Shown: piece by piece, positions 42,943 through 52,095 of the stretch | Layout: each line of letters starts with the position of its first letter | Position numbering within the stretch: position 1 is the first letter of the stretch | Assembly: GCA_016124335.1 (NCBI GenBank) | Contig: WGNX01000003.1 | Span: forward strand, 132,747 to 196,746 | Reading direction: 5' to 3' | From: Alphaproteobacteria bacterium | GTDB taxonomy: Bacteria; Pseudomonadota; Alphaproteobacteria; CACIAM-22H2 | DNA length: 64,000 bases | Translations under genes and position numbers: made by a program | Notes under the pieces: model-generated | The model's database searches: none | Seen by the model: only the letters and a program-made list of their open reading frames with translations | What the model was told of the DNA's origin: nothing

Positions 42943-43910
42943 AGCGGACGCCCGGGGATCGACTTCGCCCCATGGTGCCGGTCCCAGTCGTCCTGCACGG
43001 CCTGGAGCACGCGCATGGCCGGCAGCACCGACGGGCCTGAGACCAGCGGCTGGCGCTTCTCGCGCACGGCCGCCAGGAAATCGTCGATGACGCGCGCGCA
43101 GTTCGTCTGCTCGTTTTCGATCGCGGTCGTGCCCGCCTCGGTGCGCAGCGTCCCGCCGAGGATGTCGTAAAGGTACGTCTCCTTGTCCGTCACGATCAGC
43201 TTGTCGTAAAGGCGGAAGGTCGCGTGGTACGAGCCGTGGACGAGCAAAGTCTGGTCGGCCTCGGTCTCGACGATCACGTTGCATTCCATCGGGATGCCCG
43301 TTGCCGGATGCAGATCGCCCATCGTCGACTGGATGCGCCGGATCGGCGCGCCGTCGAAAAGGAACATGCCCAGATCCACGAAGTGGCAGAAATGGTGCCA
43401 CAGGATGTTGTCGATCCAGCTGCGCTTGTAGCCGGTCGCCCCGATATTCACGAGCCGCTTGATGAAGAAGCGGCCGGCGATGTGGCGGATCTTCTCTTCG
43501 CCCGCCTTAACGCGCGCGCGCAGCGCCTCGCGCTCGCGCCGGAAGCGCATCGGATGACAGACGCCGAACGTCTTGCCGCTTTTTGCCGCGGCGGCGACGA
43601 CGCGTTCGGCGCCCGCGAGCGTCAGCGCGATCGGGATTTCGACCAGCGTGTGCTTGCCCGCCGCAAGGCAGGCGATCGCCTGCGCCTCGTGCTGCTCGCT
43701 GGGCGTGCCGAGGATGACGATGTCGATCGCGGGATCGGCCAGCGCTTCGTCGAGCGAGGTCGTCGTTTTCCGGTATCCAAAACGTTCGGCAAATTCGCGC
43801 GCCGCGTCGGCCCTGCGCCCGACGACCGTGTGCAGAGTGGCGCCCGCCGCGACCAGCGCCTGCGAGTGCCACACCCCCATCATCCCGTACCCGACCATGC
43901 AGATGTTCAT
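42939..43910 (-). CDS. Gfo/Idh/MocA-family oxidoreductase
   Basis: 323 residues. NAD(P)-dependent dehydrogenases acting on sugars or sugar acids. Rossmann start ICMVGYGMMGVWHSQALVAA, then DIVILGTPSEQHEAQAIACL and AGKHTLVEIPIALT, where VEIPIA replaces the usual EKP lysine motif. The C-terminal domain includes WIDNILWHHFCHFVDLGMFL, with a conserved His pair in place of the usual G-x-x-x-D-x-G-x-H-x-x-D. The altered catalytic motif suggests an unusual substrate or mechanism. Confidence 0.88.
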   Translation of the reverse strand: MNICMVGYGMMGVWHSQALVAAGATLHTVVGRRADAAREFAERFGYRKTTTSLDEALADPAIDIVILGTPSEQHEAQAIACLAAGKHTLVEIPIALTLAGAERVVAAAAKSGKTFGVCHPMRFRREREALRARVKAGEEKIRHIAGRFFIKRLVNIGATGYKRSWIDNILWHHFCHFVDLGMFLFDGAPIRRIQSTMGDLHPATGIPMECNVIVETEADQTLLVHGSYHATFRLYDKLIVTDKETYLYDILGGTLRTEAGTTAIENEQTNCARVIDDFLAAVREKRQPLVSGPSVLPAMRVLQAVQDDWDRHHGAKSIPGRPL

Positions 43911-44074
43911 TGGCGTCCCGTCTCCCGGATCGTATCGATCGGCCACGCGTTTTCGCATGGCTGGGCGGACTATAGCTCGCCCCTCGCGGCGGCGAAATCG
44001 GGGACGCGCGCGCCCGGATTCGCTATGTTTTGCACACCGTGCGGGTCCCGCCCGCCGGCGGTGGAGGAACACGG

Positions 44075-45250
44075 ATGAAGATCACGAAACTGCGTGCGTA
44101 CATGACCCGCGACAAGGACCGCCCCCGCGTCATCGTGGCGATCGATACCGATGAAGGCATCACCGGCTGGGGCGAATGCTACAACCACGGGCCCGATCGC
44201 GCGCTGATCCCGCTGCTCGAATACGTCGCGACGTTCCTCCATGGTCAGGACCCGCGCCGCATCGAATACCTGATGCTCTACCTGCTCCAGCAGACGCGGT
44301 TTCCACCCGGCGCGCTCCACCTTGCCGCCTTCTCCGCCGTCGATCATTGCCTGTGGGACATTTCGGCCAAGGCGCTGGGCGTGCCGGTCTACATGCTGCT
44401 GGGCGGAAATTCGCGCGACCGCGTGCGGGTCTATGCCGGCGTCTACACCGCGCCAGATCCGTCGATCGCGCGCGAGCAGTTCGATGCCCTCAACAAGGAC
44501 TGGGGCATTTCCGCCTTCAAGCTTAGCCCCTATCGCGGCGACCTCCATGCCAAACGCTGGGGCGAGGTCGTGCGCGAAAGCGCCGAATATTTCCGCAAGG
44601 TCCGCGAGACGGTGCGCAGCGACTACGAGATCGCTTTCGACGCGCATGCGAAGATCTTCGAACCCAAGCAGGCGATCCAGCTCGGCAATGCGCTTGCACC
44701 TTACGATCCGCTGTTTTTCGAGGAGCCGATCCGGCCTGAGAATGTCGAGGCTTGGGGCGACGTTCGCCGCAGCCTTGCCTGCACGCTTGCCACCGGTGAA
44801 TCGCTCTATAGCCGGTTCGAGTTCCTGCGGCTGCTGAGCGTGGGCGGTGCCGACATCATCCAGCCCGACATCTGCGTCGTCGGCGGCCTGCTCGAAATGC
44901 GCAAGATCGCGGCACTTGCCGAGGCCCATTACGTGACGGTGGCGCCACACAACCCGATGGGCCCGCTCGCGACGGCCGTGAACCTGCACTTCAGCGCCGC
45001 GCAGCCGAACTTCCGCATTCTCGAATACCGGCTCCCCCACGGCGTCAACTACGACGACCAGAAGGCCGCATCCGACGGCGCGCCCTATGTGAAGGACCCG
45101 TACCTGCCGAAGGACGGCTATCTCGAACTGCGTCCGGATCGGCCGGGCTGGGGCGTCGAGATCGACGAGGAAGTGCTCAAGAAGGACGGCTACATCCACT
45201 GGGAGCGCAAGGTCGGTCGCAAGCCCGACGGATCGACCGCTTACGTCTAG
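44075..45250 (+). CDS. Enolase-superfamily acid-sugar dehydratase (galactonate-dehydratase-like)
   Basis: 391 residues, mandelate racemase/muconate lactonizing family. KITKLRAYMTRDKDRPRVIV starts the capping domain. The barrel shows FKLSPYRG at the position of the usual KxK, IAFDAHAKIFEP (D-x-H), FFEEPI, ATGESLYSRFEF and VAPHNPMGPL (catalytic His), the D-x-H...H-N-P arrangement of galactonate/mannonate-type dehydratases. It should dehydrate a sugar acid to a 2-keto-3-deoxy acid. GGAGGA precedes the ATG. Confidence 0.88.
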   Translation: MKITKLRAYMTRDKDRPRVIVAIDTDEGITGWGECYNHGPDRALIPLLEYVATFLHGQDPRRIEYLMLYLLQQTRFPPGALHLAAFSAVDHCLWDISAKALGVPVYMLLGGNSRDRVRVYAGVYTAPDPSIAREQFDALNKDWGISAFKLSPYRGDLHAKRWGEVVRESAEYFRKVRETVRSDYEIAFDAHAKIFEPKQAIQLGNALAPYDPLFFEEPIRPENVEAWGDVRRSLACTLATGESLYSRFEFLRLLSVGGADIIQPDICVVGGLLEMRKIAALAEAHYVTVAPHNPMGPLATAVNLHFSAAQPNFRILEYRLPHGVNYDDQKAASDGAPYVKDPYLPKDGYLELRPDRPGWGVEIDEEVLKKDGYIHWERKVGRKPDGSTAYV

Positions 45251-45251
45251 G

Positions 45252-46256
45252 TCAGACCTTTTCCCAATTACCCGTTTCCGCCGACCGGTAGAGGGCGTCG
45301 ATCGCGCGCATGTTCGCGATCGCGTCTTCCACCGGATAGGGGAATTTTTCGGAACCGCGCACGGCACGGGCAAACGCCTCGCCCTGAAGCAGGTACTGGT
45401 CGCACGGCGCAAAGGTCTCGGTCCGCGCACCGCCGCCGTAGAGGTCGCGACAATCGTCGACGATGATCCGGCTTTCCATCGCCGGAACCGGGTTGAACGG
45501 CACCGGGATTTCCACCCGTCCTTTTGTCCCGAAAATCTGCACGCGCTGCGAAGGCGCGGTCTGTGTCGAGACGCTGAACGTCAGTTGCCGCCCGTCACCG
45601 AAATCGACGAGAGCCCCTGTAAGCCGATCGGTTTTCATGACCGGATCGCGATCGATAAGCGAAACGGCGCGTGCGGGCTCGACGCCGAAGATGAAACGCG
45701 CGGTCAGGATCGCATAGCAGCCAATGTCGTAGAGACCACCGCCGCCGATATCCGCCTTGTTGCGGATGTTGGCGGGATCCGGATTGTTGTAGTTGAACTG
45801 CGTGGCGATGCTTCGCAATTCCCCGATTCCGCCAGCCCAGACGATCTCCCTTGTCCGCCGCCATTGCGGATGAAACCGCACCATGAACGCCTCGGCGACG
45901 AGCTTTCCGGTGCGATCGCGCGCCGCAACAAGATCGCGTGCTTCTGCTGCCGTCAACGCAATGGGCTTCTCACAAAGCACGTGCTTGCCGGCCTCGAGGG
46001 CCTTGACCGTCCACGGCACATGAAGGTGGTTTGGCAGGGGATTGTAGACGGCTTCGATTTCCGGATCGCCGAGCATCTCCTCGTAGCTGCCATAAGCCTT
46101 TGCGAGGCCAAGCTCGGCTGCCGCGGCACGCGCCTTCGCGATGTCGCGCGAGGCGATCGCCCGCATGTCGAGAAGCGGACTTCCCTTCATTCCGGGCACG
46201 ACCTTCTGCGTCGCGATGCGCGCGGCGCCAAGAACGCCCCAGACGACCGGGCGCAT
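45252..46256 (-). CDS. Gfo/Idh/MocA-family dehydrogenase
   Basis: 334 residues. The ATG at 46256 comes immediately after the RraA-like gene; an in-frame upstream start would overlap it. NAD-binding: VVWGVLGAARIATQKVVPGM; EKP motif intact in HVLCEKPIALTAAEARDLVA; C-terminal catalytic segment GGGGLYDIGCYAILTARFIF. The motif order fits a standard NAD(P)-dependent sugar dehydrogenase, in contrast to the 42939-43910 protein, where the EKP lysine is replaced. Confidence 0.9.
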   Translation of the reverse strand: MRPVVWGVLGAARIATQKVVPGMKGSPLLDMRAIASRDIAKARAAAAELGLAKAYGSYEEMLGDPEIEAVYNPLPNHLHVPWTVKALEAGKHVLCEKPIALTAAEARDLVAARDRTGKLVAEAFMVRFHPQWRRTREIVWAGGIGELRSIATQFNYNNPDPANIRNKADIGGGGLYDIGCYAILTARFIFGVEPARAVSLIDRDPVMKTDRLTGALVDFGDGRQLTFSVSTQTAPSQRVQIFGTKGRVEIPVPFNPVPAMESRIIVDDCRDLYGGGARTETFAPCDQYLLQGEAFARAVRGSEKFPYPVEDAIANMRAIDALYRSAETGNWEKV

Positions 46257-46258
46257 TT

Positions 46259-46981
46259 TCAGCGGCCCTTTGCCTTGCGCCACGCCGCGAAGTCCGTCTT
46301 CGACTTCTCTTCGGTCGCCGGGTAGAGACCCAGGATTGTCCGCCCTTCGTTGACCATTTCGATGACGAAATCCTCGTAGGCCGTCATCTCCGTCGCCTCG
46401 GCGGCGATTTCGTCGGCCAGATGCGCCGGGATGACGATCACGCCTTCGCGGTCCCCGACGACGACGTCGCCCGGGAAGACGGGCGCATCGCCGCAGCCGA
46501 TCGGGCCGTTGATTTCGATCGCCTGATGCAGCGTGAGATTCGTCGGGGCTGACGGCCGATTGTGGTAGGCCGGAAACGGCAGCTCGGCAATCTCCGGCGA
46601 ATCACGGAAGCCGCCGTCCGTGACGACGCCCGCGACGCCGCGCTTCATCAGACGCGTCACGAGAATGCCGCCGGCCGAAGCTGCACGCGGATCCTTGCGG
46701 CTGTCGATGACCATCACCGCGCCGGGCGGGCATTCCTCGACCGCCTTGCGCTGCGGATGGCCGCGATCCTGAAAAACCGAAATCGGGTTGAGGTCTTCGC
46801 GCGCCGGTATGTAACGCAGCGTGAACGCCTCGCCCACCATGTTCGGCAGGTTCGGATTCAGCGGACGGACGTCCTGGATGAACTGGTTGCGCAGTCCGCG
46901 CTTGAACAGTGCGGTACACAACGTCGCCGTGCTGACGTTCGAGAGTGCCGCGCGCGTTGCGTCCGAAAGCTTCTTGGCCAT
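46259..46981 (-). CDS. RraA-family protein (aldolase/decarboxylase-like)
   Basis: 240 residues. Family members include RNase E regulator RraA and HMG/oxaloacetate aldolases that use a metal held by a D-G-x-x-R-D motif; here it is VTDGGFRDSPEIAE. Other segments are VSTATLCTALFKRGLRNQFI and GDVVVGDREGVIVIPAH. Among sugar-acid genes, an aldolase or decarboxylase role on a keto acid is more likely than RNase regulation. It abuts its neighbours within 2-4 bases. Confidence 0.88.
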   Translation of the reverse strand: MAKKLSDATRAALSNVSTATLCTALFKRGLRNQFIQDVRPLNPNLPNMVGEAFTLRYIPAREDLNPISVFQDRGHPQRKAVEECPPGAVMVIDSRKDPRAASAGGILVTRLMKRGVAGVVTDGGFRDSPEIAELPFPAYHNRPSAPTNLTLHQAIEINGPIGCGDAPVFPGDVVVGDREGVIVIPAHLADEIAAEATEMTAYEDFVIEMVNEGRTILGLYPATEEKSKTDFAAWRKAKGR

Positions 46982-46984
46982 GTC

Positions 46985-48208
46985 TCAATCCTTCGCGAAG
47001 TAGACCCCGCGCCGGAGCCGTGTCTGAACATAGACATGCTCGTCGAACGTTCCGGACGCGTAGGAAGTATCGGTCGATTTTCCCGGATTTGAAACGTTGC
47101 ATTCGCTTGGGAAGCGCGCAACGAATTCCTCGTCGATATCGACGCCGAGACCGGGCTTGTCCGGAACGTCGAGATAGCCGTCCTTCTGTACCGGGTGCGG
47201 GATGATCGTCTGCGCGCGCCCGGCCCAGTCGTCTTCGATGCGTTCGAGGATCAGGCCGTTCGGGATGGCCGCAAGCACATGCAGTGCAGCGTATTCGGCG
47301 ACCGGGCCGAGGGAACCGGAATGCGGCGCCATCATGATGTGATGCGATTCGGCCATCGCCGCGATCTTCTTCATCTGCGTGATGCCGCCCGCCCGGCCGG
47401 TGTCGGGCTGGACCACGTCGACCAGATCCTTCTCGATCAAATCCCGCAGGCCATAGATCGTGGCCATGCGCTCGCCGCCGGCGAGCGTCACGTTCGCCGC
47501 ATCGCGGATCCGCCGGTAACCGTCGAGATTTTCCGGTGCGATCGGATCTTCGACGAACATCAGGCGATAGGGCTCGAGCGCGCGCGCGACCTGCGCGGCA
47601 TCGGCTGGCGTCAGCCACGGTGGACCATGGAGATCGATCATCAGGTCCATCTCCGCCCCGATCGCCTCGCGCAGGGTCGCCACCTTCTTCACCGGATCGG
47701 ATACGCCACCGCACTTGATTGCCGTGATGCCCCGGCGCTTGAGGTCCAGCGCGACCTCGACCGTATTGGCATGTGCGTAGATGCGTATCTTGTCGCGCAT
47801 CTTGCCGCCCAGCAGGTTCCAGACCGGCGTATTGAGCGCCTTGCCCTTGATGTCCCAAAGCGCCATGTCGATGCCGGTCATGGCGCCGCCGCCGACCGTG
47901 CCGAGCATCCCGTGCGCCATCAGCGCGCTCATCATCTTCTGCCAGAGCCGCTCGATATGGGTGGGATCCTCACCGATCAGGATCGACTTCAGATCCTGGA
48001 CGGCGGTCTCGATCACGCGCGGCCAGCCGCTGCATTCGCCGATCCCGACGATGCCTTCGTCGGTATAGACCTTGACGAACAGCCAGTTCCGCGTGCCGGT
48101 AAGGCCCTTCTTCGACTTGCCGTGGCCAAAGGAGCCGTCGGAAGCCCAGCTGCGCAGGTTGGGCGCATCGACCTGCATCAGGAACGTACGGATATCGACG
48201 ATTTTCAT
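46985..48208 (-). CDS. Enolase-superfamily acid-sugar dehydratase
   Basis: 407 residues, mandelate racemase/muconate lactonizing family. Start ATG 48208. Motifs: AIKCGGVSDPVKK at the acid/base position, LMIDLHGPPWLTPADA (D-x-H), MFVEDPIAPENL, LAGGERMATIYG and MMAPHSGSLGPVAEYAA (His). Like 44075-45250 it has D-x-H and a C-terminal His, typical of sugar-acid dehydratases rather than racemases. It is the promoter-distal neighbour of the ABC ATPase gene (8 bases). Confidence 0.88.
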   Translation of the reverse strand: MKIVDIRTFLMQVDAPNLRSWASDGSFGHGKSKKGLTGTRNWLFVKVYTDEGIVGIGECSGWPRVIETAVQDLKSILIGEDPTHIERLWQKMMSALMAHGMLGTVGGGAMTGIDMALWDIKGKALNTPVWNLLGGKMRDKIRIYAHANTVEVALDLKRRGITAIKCGGVSDPVKKVATLREAIGAEMDLMIDLHGPPWLTPADAAQVARALEPYRLMFVEDPIAPENLDGYRRIRDAANVTLAGGERMATIYGLRDLIEKDLVDVVQPDTGRAGGITQMKKIAAMAESHHIMMAPHSGSLGPVAEYAALHVLAAIPNGLILERIEDDWAGRAQTIIPHPVQKDGYLDVPDKPGLGVDIDEEFVARFPSECNVSNPGKSTDTSYASGTFDEHVYVQTRLRRGVYFAKD

Positions 48209-48216
48209 GGGAAATC

Positions 48217-49902
48217 CTAACCGACGTAGCGGAAGCGATTTTGGATGCGGCGATGGCGCGGGTCCGGCCGCGGAATGGCCGAAAGCAGCGCCTTCGTATA
48301 GTCGTGCACGGGTTCGTCGCAGACCTGGTCGGTATTGCCTGTCTCGACGACCTTCCCGCGATACATGACGCTGACACGGTCGCACATATATCGGATGACC
48401 CCGATATCGTGACTGATGAAGACATAGGACAGGCCAAGTTCGTCCTGCAGGTTCATCATCAGGTCAAGCATCTGCGAGCGGATCGATACGTCGAGCGCGG
48501 ACGTCGCCTCGTCGGCCACGATGACGCGTGGGCGCAGGGCGATCGCACGCGCGATGCCGATCCGCTGGCGTTGGCCGCCAGAAAACGCATGCGGATATCG
48601 TTCCCGCCAGGCCGGATCGAGGCCGACCTGCTTCAGCAAGGCGGCGACGCGATCGTCCAGATCCGATCCCGATGCAATTCCGTTGACCAGCAGCGGCTCG
48701 CCGACGATCTGCGCAACGGTCATTCGCGGATTCAGCGAACCGACCGGATCCTGGAAGATCATGCGGATTTCCCGCCGCATGCGCTTCAACGTGTCCTCGT
48801 CCGCCGACACGAGATCGACGACGCTGCCGTCCGACCGCCGGTAGTCGATGGCGCCGGCGGTGGGTTCGTAAACGCGCAGCAGGCAGCGTCCCATCGTCGT
48901 CTTGCCCGAGCCGGACTCGCCCACGATTCCGAGCGTTTCGCCGGGCCGCACCGTCAACGAAACGTCGTCCACGGCCTTCGTCAACGACGTTCCTGATCCG
49001 AAGTGCATGCGCAGGCCCTTGACCTCGATGACAGGCGGCGCGTCGGCGCGGATCGGCTCGCGCTTCAGGCGGATCTCCGCCTTCTGCTCGAGGCGCAGCA
49101 CCGACCCGATCAGCATGCGCGTGTAGTCGTTCTGCGGCGAATGGAAGATCTGCTCGACCGGCCCGCGCTCCATGACCTTGCCGTGATACATGACAAGGAC
49201 TTCGTCGGCGATCTCGGCAACCACGCCCATGTCGTGCGTGATGAACATCACCGCCATCCCGAAGCGGTTCTGAAGGCGCTTGATCAGGTCGAGGATCTCG
49301 GCCTGTGTCGTGACGTCGAGCGCCGTCGTCGGCTCGTCGGCGATCAGGAGCGCGGGGTTGCATGCCAGCGCCATCGCGATCATCACGCGCTGGCGCATGC
49401 CACCGGAAAACTCGAACGTATAGCGATCGACCGCGCGCTCGGGGTTCGGGATCTCGACCTGCCCGAGCAGTTCAATCGTACGTGCCCGAGCGGCCTGCTT
49501 GTCCATGCCGAGATGGAGGCGCAGGACCTCGATGATCTGGTCGCCGACCGTGTGGACCGGCGAGAGCGATGACATCGGTTCCTGGAAGATCATCGCGATC
49601 TCGGCACCGCGAACGGCCCGGATCGCGCGGCTGCGCGGGTGAAGTGCCGCGAGATCGACCGAACCGCCGTCTGCCCTGTGCAGGACCATCGATCCCGATA
49701 TGATCCGACCCGGTGGGTCGACGATCTGCAGGATCGAGCGCGCCGTGACGCTCTTGCCGCTGCCGCTTTCGCCGACGACGCACAACGTCTTTCCGCGCGA
49801 AACGTCGAACGATACGCCGTCGACCGCCTTGACGATGCCGGTACGGGTCGCAAAATGCGTGACGAGGTTGCGGACCTCGAGGACTTTTTCTGACGCCGTC
49901 AT
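48217..49902 (-). CDS. ABC importer ATPase, fused DppD-DppF type
   Basis: 561 residues with two complete ATPase domains. Domain 1 (about 8-260): [58 protein letters not shown]. Domain 2 (about 285-545): [58 protein letters not shown]. Separate DppD and DppF genes are fused here. Domain 2 has DEATS in place of DEPTS. It powers the permeases encoded immediately upstream, overlapping by four bases. Confidence 0.95.
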   Translation of the reverse strand: MTASEKVLEVRNLVTHFATRTGIVKAVDGVSFDVSRGKTLCVVGESGSGKSVTARSILQIVDPPGRIISGSMVLHRADGGSVDLAALHPRSRAIRAVRGAEIAMIFQEPMSSLSPVHTVGDQIIEVLRLHLGMDKQAARARTIELLGQVEIPNPERAVDRYTFEFSGGMRQRVMIAMALACNPALLIADEPTTALDVTTQAEILDLIKRLQNRFGMAVMFITHDMGVVAEIADEVLVMYHGKVMERGPVEQIFHSPQNDYTRMLIGSVLRLEQKAEIRLKREPIRADAPPVIEVKGLRMHFGSGTSLTKAVDDVSLTVRPGETLGIVGESGSGKTTMGRCLLRVYEPTAGAIDYRRSDGSVVDLVSADEDTLKRMRREIRMIFQDPVGSLNPRMTVAQIVGEPLLVNGIASGSDLDDRVAALLKQVGLDPAWRERYPHAFSGGQRQRIGIARAIALRPRVIVADEATSALDVSIRSQMLDLMMNLQDELGLSYVFISHDIGVIRYMCDRVSVMYRGKVVETGNTDQVCDEPVHDYTKALLSAIPRPDPRHRRIQNRFRYVG

Positions 49903-51026
49903 TTGTTGTACGGGTCGGCCGCGTCGCGCAGGCCGTCCCCCAGGAAATTGAGTGCCATGACGGCGACGACGACCGCGAACCCTGGCCAGAAAAGCCACGG
50001 TGCCGTCGCGATCGAACGGATGTTCTGCGCCTCACGCAGGAGAACGCCCCACGAAATCGTCGGCGGCTGAAGTCCCAGCCCCAGGAAAGACAGCGACGTT
50101 TCCGCAAGGATCATCGCCGGAATGGCGAGCGTGATGCTCGCGATGATATGGCTCATGAAGCTGGGCAGCATGTGCCGGAAGATGATGCGCCCTTCCGAAG
50201 CGCCGTCCAGACGCGCCGCAACGACGAACTCTTCCGTGCGAAGGCTGAGAAACCGCCCGCGCACGACGCGTGCGAGTTGCGCCCATCCCGTCAGCGACAG
50301 GATGACCGTAATCATGAAGTACTGTGTGGTCGCCGGCCAGTCCTGCGGCAACGCCGCGGCAAGCGCCAGCCAGATCGGGATCGTCGGGAGCGAAAGGGCG
50401 AATTCGACCGCGCGTTGGATCGCGAAATCGGTTCTTCCGCCGTAATATCCGGATATGCCGCCGAGAACCACGCCAATGGCAAGCGACATGAACACGCCGA
50501 CCAATCCGACGGACAGCGATATCTGCGTGCCCTGCATGATGCGGCTGAACACGCAGCGCCCGAGCCGGTCGGCGCCGAGCAGGAAAAGGGGCTGCCTAGG
50601 CTCGCTCACCGCGAACAGGTGAATGTCGGTCTCGAAAAGGCCGAGTATCGAATATTTGTAGCCACGCCCGAACAGGCGCACGTCGACCTTGCGGGTCGAA
50701 TCTTCGGTATAGATCGCGGCGAGCGTCTGCGGATCGCGGCGCAGTTGATAGGGATGGATGAACGGCCGGAAATACCAATTCCCGGCCTCGTCCTTATCGA
50801 AAAAGTGCAGTTCCTGCGGCGGATAGTAGGCAGCGCGCGCGTTCTGCATCGCCGGGTCGTTGACGGCGAAGAAGCCCGGCACGACCGCGATCACGTAAAA
50901 TGCGACGACGACCACAAGGCCAGCCATCGCAAGCTGATGCTTCTTGAACGCCCACCAGACGAGCTGCCACTGCGAAGCAACGGCAAGCTTCTTGTTATCG
51001 GTCGCGACCGCTTCGATCCCGCTCAT
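49899..51026 (-). CDS. DppC-type ABC permease with enlarged periplasmic loop
   Basis: 375 residues. TM1 near residues 33-53, then a loop of about 110 residues (including YYPPQELHFFDKDEAGNWYF and GRGYKYSILGLFETDIHLFA) before LLGADRLGRCVFSRIMQGTQ and five more helices. The EAA motif region is AARLDGASEGRIIFRHMLPS. DppC proteins usually have a much shorter first loop; enlarged loops occur in transporters for larger sugar conjugates. Substrate not known. Confidence 0.9.
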   Translation of the reverse strand: MSGIEAVATDNKKLAVASQWQLVWWAFKKHQLAMAGLVVVVAFYVIAVVPGFFAVNDPAMQNARAAYYPPQELHFFDKDEAGNWYFRPFIHPYQLRRDPQTLAAIYTEDSTRKVDVRLFGRGYKYSILGLFETDIHLFAVSEPRQPLFLLGADRLGRCVFSRIMQGTQISLSVGLVGVFMSLAIGVVLGGISGYYGGRTDFAIQRAVEFALSLPTIPIWLALAAALPQDWPATTQYFMITVILSLTGWAQLARVVRGRFLSLRTEEFVVAARLDGASEGRIIFRHMLPSFMSHIIASITLAIPAMILAETSLSFLGLGLQPPTISWGVLLREAQNIRSIATAPWLFWPGFAVVVAVMALNFLGDGLRDAADPYNK

Positions 51027-51031
51027 TGCCG

Positions 51032-52018
51032 CTACTCCAACCGGATCCGCGGATCGACGAGTGCCAGAAGGACATCGCTGACGAGCGAGCCGACGAGCGT
51101 AAGCGCGCAGATCAGCAACACGAAGGCGCCGGCGAGATACATATCCTGGCTCATCAGCGATTGCAGGAGCATCGGTCCGGCCGTCGGCAAACTTAGAACG
51201 ATTGCCACGATGATCGATCCCGACACGAGGTTGGGGAGCAGCCAGGCGATCGTCGAAATGAAGGGATTGAGTGCGACACGGACCGGATACTTGATCAGCA
51301 AGGCGAATTCCGAGAGACCCTTTGCGCGTGCGGTGGTCACATACGGCTTGTTCAACTCGTCCAGCATGTTCGCGCGCATGACCCGGATAAGGCTTGCGGT
51401 TCCGGAAACCGCGAGAATGATGACGGGCACCCAAAGATGGGCGACGAGATCGAGAATCTTGTCGAAACTCCACGGCGAATTGACGAACTTCTCCGAGAAG
51501 AGCCCGCCGACATCCTGGCCGAGTTTCACGGCCGCGACGTACATGAGGACGAGCGCGAGCAGAAAGCTCGGAATGGCGAGGCCGAGGAAGCTGAAAAAAG
51601 TCGCGACATAGTCGCCGATCGAATATTTCTTCACGGCCGAGAATACGCCGATCGGCAGCGCAATGCCCCATGTCGCGAGCAGGGTGGAGAGCGTCAGTAC
51701 GAGCGTCAGCGCCATCCGCTCCCAGATGAGTTCGGATACCGGCTGCTGCCATTCGAAGCTGAGCCCGAAATTTCCTTCGAGAAGGATGCCGGAAATCCAC
51801 TTCAGATACTGGATCATCATCGGCTGGTCGAGGCCGAACCTCGCGCGGAGCTCGGCTGCCGTATTCTGATCGACGAGTTCGTTCGATGCCGCGAGCGTCG
51901 CGATATAGGTCGTGACGAAGTCGCCGGGCGGAAGCTGGATGAGGACGAACGCAAGGAAGCTGACAGCGATCAGCGAGGGAATCATCCACATGAGCCGGAC
52001 GACGATGAAACGCAGCAT
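51032..52018 (-). CDS. DppB-type ABC permease
   Basis: 328 residues, six helices. The N-terminus has the family start MLRFIVVRLMWMIPSLIAVS; RARFGLDQPMMIQYLKWISG and TTARAKGLSEFALLIKYPVR (EAA-like motif) are typical. It pairs with the DppC-type permease six bases downstream and follows the solute-binding protein gene by 77 bases. Confidence 0.93.
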   Translation of the reverse strand: MLRFIVVRLMWMIPSLIAVSFLAFVLIQLPPGDFVTTYIATLAASNELVDQNTAAELRARFGLDQPMMIQYLKWISGILLEGNFGLSFEWQQPVSELIWERMALTLVLTLSTLLATWGIALPIGVFSAVKKYSIGDYVATFFSFLGLAIPSFLLALVLMYVAAVKLGQDVGGLFSEKFVNSPWSFDKILDLVAHLWVPVIILAVSGTASLIRVMRANMLDELNKPYVTTARAKGLSEFALLIKYPVRVALNPFISTIAWLLPNLVSGSIIVAIVLSLPTAGPMLLQSLMSQDMYLAGAFVLLICALTLVGSLVSDVLLALVDPRIRLE

Positions 52019-52095
52019 GTGGGCGGACCGTCTGAAATTCGACCGGAAAGGAAAGTACGCGGCCGGCGCTCCAGGAAGCGCCGGCCGCGTTTTCG

